A stretch of 64,000 nucleotides of DNA. Source: an uncultured Pelagimonas sp. GTDB lineage: Bacteria; Pseudomonadota; Alphaproteobacteria; Rhodobacterales; Rhodobacteraceae. Made by a program: the position numbers and the translations under genes. Positions 44,258-53,820 of this stretch are shown here, piece by piece. The notes under the pieces are model-generated. The model made no database searches. It was not told the origin of the DNA and was given only the letters and a program-made list of their open reading frames with translations. Where the stretch lies: contig CANMPP010000005.1 in NCBI GenBank assembly GCA_947499735.1, positions 124,001 to 188,000 of the forward strand, written 5' to 3'. The first letter of the stretch is position 1. Every line of letters starts with the position of its first letter.

Positions 44258-45088
44258 ATGAAAACCGTTTCGGAAAACCGCAGCTTTGAGGGTGTGCAAG
44301 GCGTTTACACCCACGCATCAGGCAGCTGTGCCTGTGATATGACTTTTGGATTGTTTCTGCCGCCTGCAGCAGAATATGGGCCGGTTCCTTTGTTGTGGTT
44401 CCTATCTGGCCTGACATGTACGCATGATAATGCGATGACCAAAGCGGGTGCACAGGCTTGGGCTGCGGAATATGGCATTGGTTTGGTGTTTCCAGATACA
44501 TCGCCACGCGGTGAAGATGTGGCCAATGATGATGCCTATGATTTGGGGCAGGGGGCTGGCTTTTATGTCAATGCCACGCAGGATCCTTGGGCACCGCATT
44601 TTCAAATGTGGGATTATGTGGCCGAAGAACTGCCCGCGCTCTTGGGTGAACAGTTTTCTGTTGATCTGGACCGCCAAGCAATCACCGGCCATTCCATGGG
44701 TGGGCATGGCGCGCTGACCTTGGCCATGAATTTGCCCGGCCGCTTTAAATCTGTGTCGGCTTTTGCGCCCATTGCGCACCCCACCGCGTCCGATTGGGGC
44801 CGCAAACAGCTCGGCGCGTATCTGGGTGATGATGAAACCACATGGGCCAAGCATGATGCGACGCTTTTGATGAAAAACACCGGATTTGACGGGCCGGTTT
44901 TGATCGATCAGGGCAGCAGTGACCAGTTTCTGGAGCTTTTGAAACCAGAAGATCTTGCACAGGCTATGATGGCCAAACGTCAGGATGGCGCGTTTCGCAT
45001 GCAAAAAGGGTATGATCACAGCTACTTCTTTGTCTCGACCTTTATGGAAGAGCACATCGCCTTCCACGCCGAGGCGTTAGAAGCGTGA
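44258..45088 (+). CDS. fghA: S-formylglutathione hydrolase
   Basis: An esterase of the alpha/beta-hydrolase fold that completes glutathione-dependent formaldehyde oxidation. The 276-aa protein has WFLSGLTCTHDNAMTKAGAQ, FPDTSPRGEDV, the nucleophile elbow GHSMGGHGALTLA, LIDQGSSDQFL with the acid, and GYDHSYFFVSTF with the His. ATG 44258 follows GGGGGACG; the upstream start at 44210 is not supported. The stop overlaps the GTG of the DUF188 gene. Confidence 0.93.
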   Translation: MKTVSENRSFEGVQGVYTHASGSCACDMTFGLFLPPAAEYGPVPLLWFLSGLTCTHDNAMTKAGAQAWAAEYGIGLVFPDTSPRGEDVANDDAYDLGQGAGFYVNATQDPWAPHFQMWDYVAEELPALLGEQFSVDLDRQAITGHSMGGHGALTLAMNLPGRFKSVSAFAPIAHPTASDWGRKQLGAYLGDDETTWAKHDATLLMKNTGFDGPVLIDQGSSDQFLELLKPEDLAQAMMAKRQDGAFRMQKGYDHSYFFVSTFMEEHIAFHAEALEA

Positions 45089-45546
45089 CCACGCTTTATG
45101 TCGATGCGGATGCATGCCCGGTCAAACAAGAGGCCGAACAGGTTGCCACCCGCCATAAAATTCAGATGAAACTGGTGTGTAATGGGGGGCTGCGCCCCTC
45201 GCCCAACCCATTTGTTGATGTTGTCTTCGTGTCCGAAGGGGCCGATGTGGCGGATATGTGGATTGCGGAAAATGCTGGGACCGGAGATGTGGTGATCACG
45301 TCTGATATGCCGCTGGCCGCCAAATGTGTTGAAAATGGCGCACATGTTTTGCGTCATAACGGGGATGCGCTGACGCCTCGCAACATTGGCGCACAACTGG
45401 CGATGCGCGATTTGGCGTCTGATTTGCGGTCTGCTGATCCGTTTCGTCAAGGCGGGGGAAAACCGTTTTCCAAGGCGGATCGGTCACGGTTTTTGGTTGC
45501 ATTGGATCAGGCGCTGAACAAGGCCAAAAAGGAAGCTACACGATGA
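45085..45546 (+). CDS. YaiI/YqxD-family protein (DUF188)
   Basis: A 153-aa protein with N-terminal LYVDADACPVKQEAE, and SPNPFVDVVFVSEGADVADMWI, VVITSDMPLAAK and ADPFRQGGGKPFSKADRSRF, all typical of the DUF188 (PIN-like fold) family. Biological role not established; the acidic residues suggest a metal-dependent nuclease fold. The start is GTG, overlapping the fghA stop. Its stop overlaps the next ATG, so the genes form a tight cluster. Confidence 0.87.
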   Translation: MTTLYVDADACPVKQEAEQVATRHKIQMKLVCNGGLRPSPNPFVDVVFVSEGADVADMWIAENAGTGDVVITSDMPLAAKCVENGAHVLRHNGDALTPRNIGAQLAMRDLASDLRSADPFRQGGGKPFSKADRSRFLVALDQALNKAKKEATR

Positions 45547-46163
45547 CAGTCAAAGCTGTGATTTTCGATGTCGGCAACGTGCTGTTGGAATGGAAACCAG
45601 AAGCGTTCTATGCGCAGAAATATGGTGCTGACCGGGCCAAGGCGTTCTTTGCAGAAACAGATGTCGAAGCGGTCAACTATCGCATCGATCAGGGCGCTCC
45701 GTTCAAGTCCAGTTTGTATGACTATGCAGACCAAGTGCCTGAATATGCCGCAGAGATTCGGGATTGGCATGACAGTTGGCTACAGATGGCATCGCCGGAA
45801 ATTCCCCATTCGGTGCGCCTGTTGCGGGCATTGCAGGCCAAAGGCGCGCCTGTCTTTGCGCTGACCAATTTCGGGATTGAAACATGGGAAATTGCACGCG
45901 GCGTCTTTCCATTTTTGGATGAATTCGATCGGCTTTATCATTCCGGTCATATGAAAGTCGCCAAGCCCAGCCCACGGATTTATGAAATGGTCGAGGAAGA
46001 CTGCGGTCTGTCCGGGGATGAGTTGATCTTTGCGGATGATCGCGAGGAAAACCTTGCTACGGCGGGTGTTTATGGCTGGAAAACACATCTCTTTAAAGAT
46101 CCGGCAGGTTGGGCAGACCGCTTGGTGGCTGAGGGTCTGTTAAAGGCTGAAGAGGCCGTTTAA
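45543..46163 (+). CDS. HAD-superfamily phosphatase, YihX-like
   Basis: A 206-aa HAD hydrolase. The nucleophile motif is IFDVGNVLLEW (D-x-G-N-V variant seen in YihX-like sugar phosphatases). It is followed by FALTNFG, HMKVAKPSPRIYE (Lys), and FADDREENLATA (acidic pair). It may dephosphorylate a sugar phosphate; the substrate is not decided. ATGA overlap with the DUF188 gene at 45543. Confidence 0.85.
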   Translation: MTVKAVIFDVGNVLLEWKPEAFYAQKYGADRAKAFFAETDVEAVNYRIDQGAPFKSSLYDYADQVPEYAAEIRDWHDSWLQMASPEIPHSVRLLRALQAKGAPVFALTNFGIETWEIARGVFPFLDEFDRLYHSGHMKVAKPSPRIYEMVEEDCGLSGDELIFADDREENLATAGVYGWKTHLFKDPAGWADRLVAEGLLKAEEAV

Positions 46164-47072
46164 GTGTCCCGTTTCACGCCAGACTACAGCGCGTTTCGTT
46201 TGATGACCGAACCCGCTAAAGCCAGCGCGCAGCTGTGGCGGCTGGGTTTGGGCGTGATATGCATCATTTTTACCTTTTTTGTGATGCGCTCTGGTTTGAA
46301 CGTCGTGCTGTTTCAGGTGGTCACGCAAGACGAAGGGGCGGTGCGTCTGGCCGAAGCGATATACACCGGCGCAACCCCGCTTGGTGCCTTGATTGCGCTG
46401 GGCTCGATCAGTGTTTTTGCACTGGCCGCTTATCTGGCCGTGGAAACCGTGCATGCGCGATCTGGGTTAACCCTTTTGGGGCCCATTCCTTTGGCCAAAC
46501 GACAGGTGCAGCAGGTGTTGCCGGGACTGGCGGCTTTGTCGCTTATCGTGATTGCCTTGGCATATCTTGCCCAAACGGACCCCATATTGCCTGGCCTGCC
46601 GCTACCGCGTTGGTTGGCGTTTTTGCCACTGACCATCACGGTGGTTTTGCTGCAAACCGCCAGCGAAGAATTTTTGTTTCGCGGGTATTTGCAATCTCAA
46701 TTGGGCGCGATGACATCCAATCCCTTGGTTTGGATGGTTGTGCCGTCCGTGATTTTCGCCCTGCTTCATTGGTCACCGGCAACTTATGGAGATCAGGCGT
46801 TATGGCCAGTCATCTTTGCAGCGGTTTTTGGGATGCTGGCGGCTGATCTAACGGCGCGATCTGGTACATTGGGTCCGGCAATCGCGCTGCACTTTATCAA
46901 TAATTTTGGTGTGATTGCTGTCATGGCGCCCATGAATGATTTTTCTGGTCTGGCCTTGGTGCAATTTCCATTCACGGCATCCGACGCTGCGGCCATGCAA
47001 GCGCTGTTTCCCATGGATTTGGTGACGCTTTTTGCATTCTGGTTGGCCTGTCGGGTTGCTTTACAGCGCTAG
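46164..47072 (+). CDS. CPBP-family intramembrane metalloprotease
   Basis: A 302-aa membrane protein with about eight hydrophobic segments. The protease motif is [11 protein letters not shown] (EExxxR), followed by FALLHWSP and LHFINNFG for metal ligation, as in Abi/CPBP peptidases (prenyl-protein Rce1-like). The role in bacteria varies. The start is GTG directly after the HAD gene stop. Downstream accD begins after 62 bases. Confidence 0.85.
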   Translation: MSRFTPDYSAFRLMTEPAKASAQLWRLGLGVICIIFTFFVMRSGLNVVLFQVVTQDEGAVRLAEAIYTGATPLGALIALGSISVFALAAYLAVETVHARSGLTLLGPIPLAKRQVQQVLPGLAALSLIVIALAYLAQTDPILPGLPLPRWLAFLPLTITVVLLQTASEEFLFRGYLQSQLGAMTSNPLVWMVVPSVIFALLHWSPATYGDQALWPVIFAAVFGMLAADLTARSGTLGPAIALHFINNFGVIAVMAPMNDFSGLALVQFPFTASDAAAMQALFPMDLVTLFAFWLACRVALQR

Positions 47073-47134
47073 TACGATTGCAATTCCCGTGTTCGCGCAC
47101 TAGATGGTCACAAGTTAACAGGATACCCGGACAC

Positions 47135-48031
47135 ATGAACTGGATCAGCAATTACGTTCGCCCACGGATCAACTCGATTTTTTCGCGCCGCGAGGTGCCT
47201 GACAATTTGTGGACCAAATGTACCAGCTGCGGCAGCATGCTGTTCCACCGCGAGCTGTCCGAAGCGCTGAATGTCTGCACGAATTGCGGACATCACATGA
47301 ATATCTCACCACGTGACCGGTTTTTGTCGCTGTTTGACAATGGCGTCTTTAATGAGATCGAAGTGCCTGAACCCGTGTCGGACCCGCTGCAATTCCGGGA
47401 TTCCAAAAGATATCCGGATCGTTTGAAAGCGGCGCAGAAATCCACAGGCGAACGTGATGCAATGCTGGTTGCGACCGGTGAAATGGGGCGCACACCTGTT
47501 GTCGCCGTCGCGCAGGATTTCTCCTTTATGGGCGGATCCATGGGCATGTATGTCGGAAACGCCATTATCGCAGGCGCACAAGAAGCTGTGCGTTTGGGTC
47601 GTCCGTTGGTTTTGTTTTCTGCGGCGGGTGGCGCGCGTATGCAAGAGGGCATTCTTAGCCTGATGCAAATGCCGCGCTCGACTGTGGCGGTTCAAATGCT
47701 GAAAGAAGCAGGTCTGCCCTATATCGTTGTGCTGACACACCCAACAACCGGGGGCGTGACCGCGTCCTATGCTATGTTGGGAGACGTTCATATCTCCGAA
47801 CCGAATGCGCTGATTTGTTTTGCAGGTCCTCGTGTCATCGAACAAACAATTCGCGAAAAGCTGCCAGAGGGCTTTCAGCGGGCTGAATATTTGTTAGATC
47901 ACGGTATGTTGGATCGCGTGGTAGATCGTCGTGAGATGAAGGACGAATTGGTGTCTATCATTCGGATGATGATGGGCATGTCGCCCCCTGTAAAAGGGGA
48001 TCTGCCTTCGCCAAACGACGAGTCTAAATAG
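47135..48031 (+). CDS. accD: Acetyl-CoA carboxylase carboxyltransferase subunit beta
   Basis: AccD transfers carboxyl from biotin to acetyl-CoA with AccA, the first step of fatty acid synthesis. The four-Cys zinc ribbon is [10 protein letters not shown] then CTNCGHHM. The crotonase-type carboxyltransferase core has [35 protein letters not shown] and [18 protein letters not shown] 47135 ([12 protein letters not shown]) is the conserved start; the 47078 frame start is rejected. It is followed 23 bases later by folC, a common pairing. Confidence 0.96.
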   Translation: MNWISNYVRPRINSIFSRREVPDNLWTKCTSCGSMLFHRELSEALNVCTNCGHHMNISPRDRFLSLFDNGVFNEIEVPEPVSDPLQFRDSKRYPDRLKAAQKSTGERDAMLVATGEMGRTPVVAVAQDFSFMGGSMGMYVGNAIIAGAQEAVRLGRPLVLFSAAGGARMQEGILSLMQMPRSTVAVQMLKEAGLPYIVVLTHPTTGGVTASYAMLGDVHISEPNALICFAGPRVIEQTIREKLPEGFQRAEYLLDHGMLDRVVDRREMKDELVSIIRMMMGMSPPVKGDLPSPNDESK

Positions 48032-48054
48032 GGCGTGTCCCTTTTCAAGATAGG

Positions 48055-49380
48055 ATGACGCTTTTGACAGAGGCTTCGCCTGCGCCAAGCGCAGAGGCAC
48101 ATACCCAAATCCAAGGATCTGATGCCCTCTTGGCGCAAATGATCGATCTGCATCCCAAAGCCATGGATTTGGCTTTGGACCGGATGTGGCCGCTGTTGGA
48201 AAAGCTGGGTCAGCCCCACCAAAACCTGCCGCCTGTTATCCACGTTGCTGGAACGAATGGCAAAGGATCAACCCAAGCCATGATCCGGGCGGGTTTAGAG
48301 CAGGCAGGCAAAGCGGTACATGCGTATACGTCACCGCATTTGGTACGCTTTCACGAGCGGATCAGGTTGGCAGGTGATTTGATCAGTGAGGCGGCGCTTG
48401 TCGAGACGTTACAAGACACGCTGACGGCCAATGATGGCAATCCCATCACCTTCTTTGAAATCACGACTTGTGCTGCGATGGCGGCGTTCATGCGCACGCC
48501 TGCGGATTATACGTTGCTCGAGGTCGGTTTGGGTGGTCGTTTTGATACGACCAACATTATTTCTGGATCGGAAATTTGCGTCATCACCCCGATTTCTATG
48601 GATCACCAACAGTTCCTTGGCGACACTCTTGCCAAGATCGCGTGGTCCAAGGCAGGCATCATTAAAAAAGATACGCCTTGCGTTGTGACCCGTCAGCCGG
48701 ATGAGGTCATGGAGGTGATTGAAACAGAGGCCGCGCTGCGTGATGCGCCGCTTTTGATACAAGGTCGTCAATGGGATGTCTGGGAAGAACGTGGACGTCT
48801 GGTCTATCAGGACGAAAACGGTTTACTGGATCTGCCAAAACCCCGCCTTTTGGGCGCGCATCAGTTTACCAATGCCGGTGCGGCGATTGCTGTATTGCGC
48901 CATCTGGGCTTTGATGAAGCCGCCTGTGAAGCAGCCGTAACAAATGTGGAATGGCAGGCGCGTATGCAGCGTCTGAAAACCGGTCCTTTGGTCGATATGA
49001 CACAGGGCCAGGCCGAACTATGGTTGGATGGTGGTCATAATGAAGCAGCCGGTCGCGCAATCGCCGATCTGTTGGCTGGCTTGCCAAAATGTCCGACCTA
49101 TTTGATCTGCGGCATGCTGCAAACAAAAGATGTGCGTGGCTATTTGGAACCGCTGGTGCAAATGGTCGATGGTCTGTCTGCCGTATCCATTCCCGGGGAA
49201 ACCGCAACTTTGCCTGCCGAGGATACGGCCGAGGCTGCAAATGCGGTTGGCATGCAATCTGTTGTATCTGACTCGCCAGAGGCCGCTTTGGCCGCGATTT
49301 TGCAAAAAGAACCCAATGCGCGGGTTTTGATTTGTGGGTCACTGTACTTGGCAGGCGTGATTTTGTCGCAAAACGCCTAA
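48055..49380 (+). CDS. folC: Folylpolyglutamate/dihydrofolate synthase
   Basis: FolC adds glutamate to folates and makes dihydrofolate. The 441-aa protein has the P-loop HVAGTNGKGSTQAM, YTSPHLVRFHERI, EVGLGGRFDTTN, SMDHQQFLGDTLAKIAWSKAGIIK and DGGHNEAAG, which define the family. There is a short extra N-terminus before LDRMW. It forms an operon with accD. After the stop, the next 305 bases contain the small-RNA candidate instead of a protein gene. Confidence 0.95.
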   Translation: MTLLTEASPAPSAEAHTQIQGSDALLAQMIDLHPKAMDLALDRMWPLLEKLGQPHQNLPPVIHVAGTNGKGSTQAMIRAGLEQAGKAVHAYTSPHLVRFHERIRLAGDLISEAALVETLQDTLTANDGNPITFFEITTCAAMAAFMRTPADYTLLEVGLGGRFDTTNIISGSEICVITPISMDHQQFLGDTLAKIAWSKAGIIKKDTPCVVTRQPDEVMEVIETEAALRDAPLLIQGRQWDVWEERGRLVYQDENGLLDLPKPRLLGAHQFTNAGAAIAVLRHLGFDEAACEAAVTNVEWQARMQRLKTGPLVDMTQGQAELWLDGGHNEAAGRAIADLLAGLPKCPTYLICGMLQTKDVRGYLEPLVQMVDGLSAVSIPGETATLPAEDTAEAANAVGMQSVVSDSPEAALAAILQKEPNARVLICGSLYLAGVILSQNA

Positions 49381-49469
49381 CACGCCGGGTCATTTCATGG
49401 CGTGAGACCGTCAATATCTAGCTATGGGCAAAAAAATGACCCGCTATGAGTGGGACGCAACACTAAATG

Positions 49470-49499
49470 TTGACGAAACTCGATGCTTGCCGCTATGAT
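49470..49499 (+). promoter_or_regulatory. Near-consensus sigma-70 promoter of the small RNA candidate
   Basis: TTGACG (49470-49475) and TATGAT (49494-49499) are separated by 18 bases. A start at A 49506 or 49507 would fit. The promoter lies 90 bases after folC and faces a terminator 180 bases downstream. Confidence 0.6.
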
Positions 49500-49505
49500 T
49501 CGCTT

Positions 49506-49686
49506 AAGCGGTCAAAAAACAAATCAAACATGGCCGATATTCAGGGGACAGATAAAGATTTGCTGTGGCGGTATGGCGATCGAATTTCGTAAATTCACTG
49601 TTTTCTGATGCCTAAGAATGTTCGCAGGCAAACTGAACGAGCAGAATTTTAAAGGGCCCTGTTTTCATCAGGGCCCTTTGCTTTTT
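49506..49686 (+). ncRNA. Candidate small RNA between folC and zapE
   Basis: A predicted transcript of about 180 nt starting at 49506, bounded by a near-consensus promoter and a strong terminator. It has no convincing reading frame: a 20-codon frame at 49530-49592 lacks a ribosome-binding site. It does not match 6S, SRP, tmRNA or RNase P motifs as far as I can see. It is transcribed toward the zapE 3' end and could also just be a processed 3' region of folC. Confidence 0.5.
49651..49686 (+). terminator. Strong rho-independent terminator
   Basis: AAAGGGCCCTG (49651-49661) pairs perfectly with CAGGGCCCTTT (49669-49679); loop of 7, then GCTTTTTT on the plus strand. No T-run on the minus strand. 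It lies 270 bases beyond folC, hence the small-RNA proposal. Confidence 0.85.
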
Positions 49687-50795
49687 TAGAGATCCTTCAT
49701 GCCCCAGGATGCTGATTGCATTTCCCGCAATCGGCTTGCGGTGCGTTCAAATTCAAAACTGCCCCGGCCTTCTAGGTATAGCATTTCTGGCTCATCCGCG
49801 GCGGAAACGATCAGTTTTGTTCCCGATTCATAAAGCGCGTCGATCAGCGTGACGAAGCGTTTGGCTTCGTTAAAATTGTTGCGTGACAGGTTGGGAATGT
49901 CTTCCAGAACCAACAGGAGCAGATGATCCGCCAGTGCCAGATAATCCGCAGGCCCCAACATCGCACCACACAAGTCGTAGAATGTGCACCGCGCCATGCC
50001 ATTGTGATAGCGCGGCAGGGTCAGAACCCGCCCCTTCACATGTAGATCAAAACTGGCGTCATCCCCTTTGGCCAGATCTGACCAAAGCGCATTGATTTGT
50101 TGCGTTGCCTCAGGCCCAGCAGGGGCGAAATAGACCTGTTGGCCTTCCAGACGTCCCTGACGGTGATCCGTGTCAGATGTCATTTCAACGACATCCATTC
50201 TATCCTGAATAAGATCGATAAAGGGCAGAAATAATTGACGGTTCAACCCGTCTTTATACAGATCCTTGGGCACACGATTTGACGTGGTCACTACGACGCA
50301 GCCGACCTCAAAGAGTTTGTCAAACAACTGCCCGACAACCATAGCATCGGCGATATCGGTGATCTGCATTTCGTCAAACGCAAACACCTTCGACTCTGCG
50401 GCAACATCTTCGGCGATCTTGATCAGCGGTTCGGTTACATTATCTGCGCGCAGCTTATGTAGTTTGGTCTGCACTTCTTGCATGAAAGCATGAAAATGCA
50501 CCCGTTTTGCCGGCACATTCAGCTGTTCAACGAACAAATCCATAAGCATGGATTTGCCGCGCCCCACACCACCCCAAAGGTATAACCCTTTGGGTGCGTC
50601 CTGAACCACGGCTTTGCGAAACCATCCGCGTTTTGGTTGGGGTGCTGGATTCGCCAATGCTGCCCGAATTCGTTCAAAATGCGGTAGCATCTCCATTTGA
50701 ACAGGATCGCTTTTCAGGACCCCTTCGGACACTTTTTCATGGTAGGCATCGATCAAATTGGGCATCTGTGTTCGCTTTGCCGTGCTGTTCGTCAT
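49686..50795 (-). CDS. zapE: Cell-division ATPase ZapE (AFG1-like)
   Basis: A 369-aa AAA-type ATPase of the AFG1/ZapE family. The N-terminus PNLIDAYHEKVSEGVL is typical, Walker A is GGVGRGKSMLMDLF, FHAFMQEVQTKLH follows, Walker B is FDEMQITDIADAM, and VTTSNRVPKDLYKDGL is the sensor. E. coli ZapE acts at the Z-ring under low oxygen; mitochondrial Afg1 assists turnover of respiratory proteins. ATG 50795 has AGGA upstream; the 50921 start is rejected because it adds an unlike N-terminal tail. Confidence 0.92.
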   Translation of the reverse strand: MTNSTAKRTQMPNLIDAYHEKVSEGVLKSDPVQMEMLPHFERIRAALANPAPQPKRGWFRKAVVQDAPKGLYLWGGVGRGKSMLMDLFVEQLNVPAKRVHFHAFMQEVQTKLHKLRADNVTEPLIKIAEDVAAESKVFAFDEMQITDIADAMVVGQLFDKLFEVGCVVVTTSNRVPKDLYKDGLNRQLFLPFIDLIQDRMDVVEMTSDTDHRQGRLEGQQVYFAPAGPEATQQINALWSDLAKGDDASFDLHVKGRVLTLPRYHNGMARCTFYDLCGAMLGPADYLALADHLLLLVLEDIPNLSRNNFNEAKRFVTLIDALYESGTKLIVSAADEPEMLYLEGRGSFEFERTASRLREMQSASWGMKDL

Positions 50796-50954
50796 TCCGG
50801 GTCCTATGCCCGTCTTAACGCCCCTAGCATACAGTTTTGGCAGAGGGTAGAGGGCGCGCGGATCCGGGCGATACCGTTTTGATACAATGCAAAGATTGAC
50901 CGCATTATGGTCCAGCGTCATGGTGAAATACCTTAGATCAGGAAAGGTCCTATC

Positions 50955-52193
50955 ATGTCGCGTCCAGCACCACTATTTACGCCAGTTTTGTTGACCGGGT
51001 GCATGATTATCCTTGTCTCTTTTGCGATCCGCGCCAGTTTTGGGGTGTTTCAAATTCCAATTGCAGATGAATTTGGGTGGCCACGGGCCGAGTTCAGTCT
51101 GGCGATTGCGATCCAAAACCTGGCTTGGGGTATTGGCCAACCGATCTTTGCGGCGATGGCTGAAAAGATCGGGGATCGTAAGGCGATCATTCTTGGGTCT
51201 TTGACCTATGCGCTGGGTTTGGTTCTGTCGTCGCAGGCGTCTACGCCGCTGGTGATGCAGGGCTATGAAGTATTGGTCGGATTCGGGATCGCGGGTACAG
51301 GTTTTGGTGTCATTTTGGCGGTGGTTGGGCGTGCGTCCAGCGATGCAAACAGATCGATGTCTTTGGCGATTGCGACGGCCGCGGGCAGTGCAGGTCAGGT
51401 GATTGGTGCCCCATTGGCTGAATATTTGCTGTCCCAGATGAATTGGTCTTGGGTCTTTATTGTTTTTGCCGTGATGTGCGTGTCCTTATTGGCATTGCTG
51501 CCGTTCATGCGCGCGCCAGACGCGGCCAGCAAAGAAGAACTGCAGGAAAGTATGGGAGAAATCCTAAAGCGTGCGGCAACGGATCCGTCTTATATTCTGA
51601 TCTTTCTGGGCTTCTTCAGCTGCGGATATCAATTGGCCTTTATCACAGCCCATTTTCCCGCATTGGTGACTGAGGCCTGTGGCCCGATCTTGGCAGGCAG
51701 TGTGTTGCATAATCTGGGGATCACGACGACCTCTGCCCTGGGGGCGGTTGCGATCGCGCTGATTGGTTTGGCCAATATTGTCGGAACGCTGACCGCGGGT
51801 TGGTTGGGCAACCATTTCCCCAAAAAATACCTGTTGGCGATCATTTACATGCTGCGGACCATTGCGGCAGCCAGCTTTATCATCCTGCCGATCACGCCGA
51901 CATCTGTGTTGGTCTTCTCGGTTGTTATGGGCGCGCTTTGGCTGGCGACCGTGCCGCTAACTTCGGGCCTTGTCGCGCATCTGTTTGGGCTGCGTTACAT
52001 GGGCACGCTATATGGCTTTGTGTTCCTGTCCCATCAGATCGGTGGGTTCTTGGGTGTTTGGTTGGGCGGACGTCTGTACGACATCTACGGCAATTACACG
52101 ATGGTGTGGTGGATTGGCGTCGGGGTTGGTGCCTTTAGCGCGATTGTTCACCTGCCGGTGCGTGAGGAAAAACGCCTGCCCGCCGCGGCCTAA
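50955..52193 (+). CDS. Major facilitator superfamily transporter
   Basis: A 412-aa protein with about twelve hydrophobic helices. It has a first-half GDRKAIILGSLTYALG-like loop 2-3 motif (EKIGDRKAII), a central acidic/polar loop (residues about 190-215) and a second half with NHFPKKYLLAII. It resembles monocarboxylate-type MFS carriers (FGVFQIPIADEFGWPRAEFSLA). Substrate unknown. It is convergent with the GNAT gene, sharing four terminal bases (TAA overlap). Confidence 0.87.
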   Translation: MSRPAPLFTPVLLTGCMIILVSFAIRASFGVFQIPIADEFGWPRAEFSLAIAIQNLAWGIGQPIFAAMAEKIGDRKAIILGSLTYALGLVLSSQASTPLVMQGYEVLVGFGIAGTGFGVILAVVGRASSDANRSMSLAIATAAGSAGQVIGAPLAEYLLSQMNWSWVFIVFAVMCVSLLALLPFMRAPDAASKEELQESMGEILKRAATDPSYILIFLGFFSCGYQLAFITAHFPALVTEACGPILAGSVLHNLGITTTSALGAVAIALIGLANIVGTLTAGWLGNHFPKKYLLAIIYMLRTIAAASFIILPITPTSVLVFSVVMGALWLATVPLTSGLVAHLFGLRYMGTLYGFVFLSHQIGGFLGVWLGGRLYDIYGNYTMVWWIGVGVGAFSAIVHLPVREEKRLPAAA

Positions 52194-52672
52194 AGCCGCT
52201 TTAACATGACCAAAGTGTCTACATAGCCCTGTGCCGGATGGAGAAACGCCTCTGGCACACGACCGACCTGTTCAAACCCTGCGCGTTTCCATGTGTCGAC
52301 GGCACGGGTGTTGGTTGCGACAACTGAATTGTACATCATGGCGCGAAACCCTGCTGTTTTCGCAGATATCAGGGAATGGTCCAACATCTGCCGCGCCACA
52401 CCTTTGCCGCGCGACGCCGCATCCGTGATATAGCCGCAATTGCATATATGACGACCGCCTCCACCAAAGTTGCGCACCAGATAATATGTGCCCAGCAGTT
52501 GGCCCGCGTCGTCAACAACAAAAACCTGTTTGTCGGGATGCATCCAATAGGCCAGCGTCGCGTCGCGATCCATATCGCGATCAATGGCATAGGTTTCCCC
52601 TGCTTTGAACACGGGATCGATCATTGAAAAAATGGCATCGCGATCTTGGTTTTGTGCTGTGCGAATAATCAT
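52190..52672 (-). CDS. GNAT-family N-acetyltransferase
   Basis: A 160-aa GNAT protein. The acetyl-CoA-binding motif is CGYITDAASRGKGVARQMLDHSL (R/Q-x-x-G-x-A type), with the beta4-beta5 region FRAMMYNSVVATN and a final WKRAGFEQVGRVP. It probably acetylates a small molecule or protein N-terminus; the substrate cannot be read. Confidence 0.85.
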   Translation of the reverse strand: MIIRTAQNQDRDAIFSMIDPVFKAGETYAIDRDMDRDATLAYWMHPDKQVFVVDDAGQLLGTYYLVRNFGGGGRHICNCGYITDAASRGKGVARQMLDHSLISAKTAGFRAMMYNSVVATNTRAVDTWKRAGFEQVGRVPEAFLHPAQGYVDTLVMLKRL

Positions 52673-52725
52673 ATCGGGCCTTCATATGCCGGTTTGAGCG
52701 GTGTTTCGGAAAAGGGCTGTGCTCT

Positions 52726-52737
52726 TGTTCTAGAACA
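52726..52737. promoter_or_regulatory. Perfect 12-bp palindrome upstream of the glycosyltransferase gene
   Basis: TGTTCTAGAACA is a perfect palindrome in the 217-base gap between the GNAT gene and the glycosyltransferase gene. It could be a regulator site. It does not fit the alphaproteobacterial LexA spacing (GTTC-N7-GTTC). Confidence 0.35.
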
Positions 52738-52889
52738 GGGTAACGTTCCTATTAAGGTATTTGGGGGTGGAGGTATCTTCTGGCAACTATGTGCGTCGGC
52801 TTATTTTTTCGCCGCTTGTTTGTCGTTTCGATCACAACACCCTTGATCGCATTTTGTAACCAATAACACAGCATGTCTGAGACCACGTC

Positions 52890-53777
52890 ATGAAGATTGC
52901 ATGTATAACAGTTTCCCGAAAAGAGAGCATTTTTTCCAAGATGTGGGTCGCCCATCATGGGGCCATGTTTGGGCATGAAAATCTCTATCTGAATATTCAC
53001 GGTCGCGATGGTTTGCCCCAAGAACTGCCGTTGGGGGTCAATCTGATCATCCATGATCGATCAGAAAAAGCAGACCGGAATGAAAAGAACAAATGGGGTC
53101 GCATTACCCAGTCTCAACTGGCGGCGCGTTTGTTGGAAAACGGGTATGACTGGGTTGTTCGTCTCGATATTGATGAATTCCTCGTTCTTGATCCTAGTGA
53201 AGAACGGACTTTGCCCGAGGTCATCCAATCCTATGGTCGGCGCAAAGTGATCCATGCCACCGGGATCGATATGATCCATCGCTTGGGTGAAGAAGAGGAA
53301 TTGAGCCCGGGTGAAATGGTATTGTCACGCCACAAGCACGGGGTCATTTCACGGGCATATTCCAAACCTTGTCTGGTATCCCAAGCCCCCAGATGGCGCA
53401 GCGGGTGTCACCGCGTTGCGGGCACCAAAAACCATGTGATCAGTCCCGAGGTTTTTCTGTTCCATCTTGCGCTGTCTGATTGGGGTATTTTCCAGAAACG
53501 CGTTGGGGAAACCTATGGTGATGCGCGAGAGGCGCAAAAAGCCTTGCTAGAAAAGCGCGAAACGACTTTGCGGGACTCTGCCCAGATTGCGCCGATGGAT
53601 TTCGGTCAGGCTCAGACGCGGGCGATTAATGAAATGGCACCGCAGGTTGAAGCGTTCCTAAACGAGGACCGCACCCGCTTTATTAGTGACCCGACTTATT
53701 CGGACGGGTATTATACGGTTATTCCGGATCGGTTTGCGGATCAGATCCAATTTGTCGATATCAATCGCGATACCTAA
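52890..53777 (+). CDS. Glycosyltransferase family 2-type protein (Glyco_tranf_2_4)
   Basis: A 295-aa protein with a GT-A-like start (KIACITVSRKESIFSKMWVAHHGAMFG), an acidic metal-binding motif WVVRLDIDEFLVLD, and a C-terminal basic and helical half. This pattern is that of the bacterial glycosyl transferase 2_4 group, often found in surface polysaccharide or glycan clusters. No signal peptide or membrane segment. Sugar and acceptor are unknown. It is followed 43 bases later by a SAM-fold protein gene; the two may cooperate. Confidence 0.75.
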   Translation: MKIACITVSRKESIFSKMWVAHHGAMFGHENLYLNIHGRDGLPQELPLGVNLIIHDRSEKADRNEKNKWGRITQSQLAARLLENGYDWVVRLDIDEFLVLDPSEERTLPEVIQSYGRRKVIHATGIDMIHRLGEEEELSPGEMVLSRHKHGVISRAYSKPCLVSQAPRWRSGCHRVAGTKNHVISPEVFLFHLALSDWGIFQKRVGETYGDAREAQKALLEKRETTLRDSAQIAPMDFGQAQTRAINEMAPQVEAFLNEDRTRFISDPTYSDGYYTVIPDRFADQIQFVDINRDT

Positions 53778-53820
53778 TATCGATACAAGTCATTCAGTAA
53801 CAAAGTACGGGGTTCAGGTT

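Noticed and set aside
49424-49498. 24-codon frame overlapping the small-RNA promoter
   Set aside because: No ribosome-binding site and it spans the -35 and -10 elements; more likely chance.
49506-49686. Identity as 6S RNA
   Set aside because: Length fits, but I see no closing stem between ends or typical central bulge, and no neighbouring zapA or formyltetrahydrofolate ligase gene.
52726-52737. LexA/SOS box
   Set aside because: The palindrome lacks the GTTC-N7-GTTC spacing used by alphaproteobacterial LexA.
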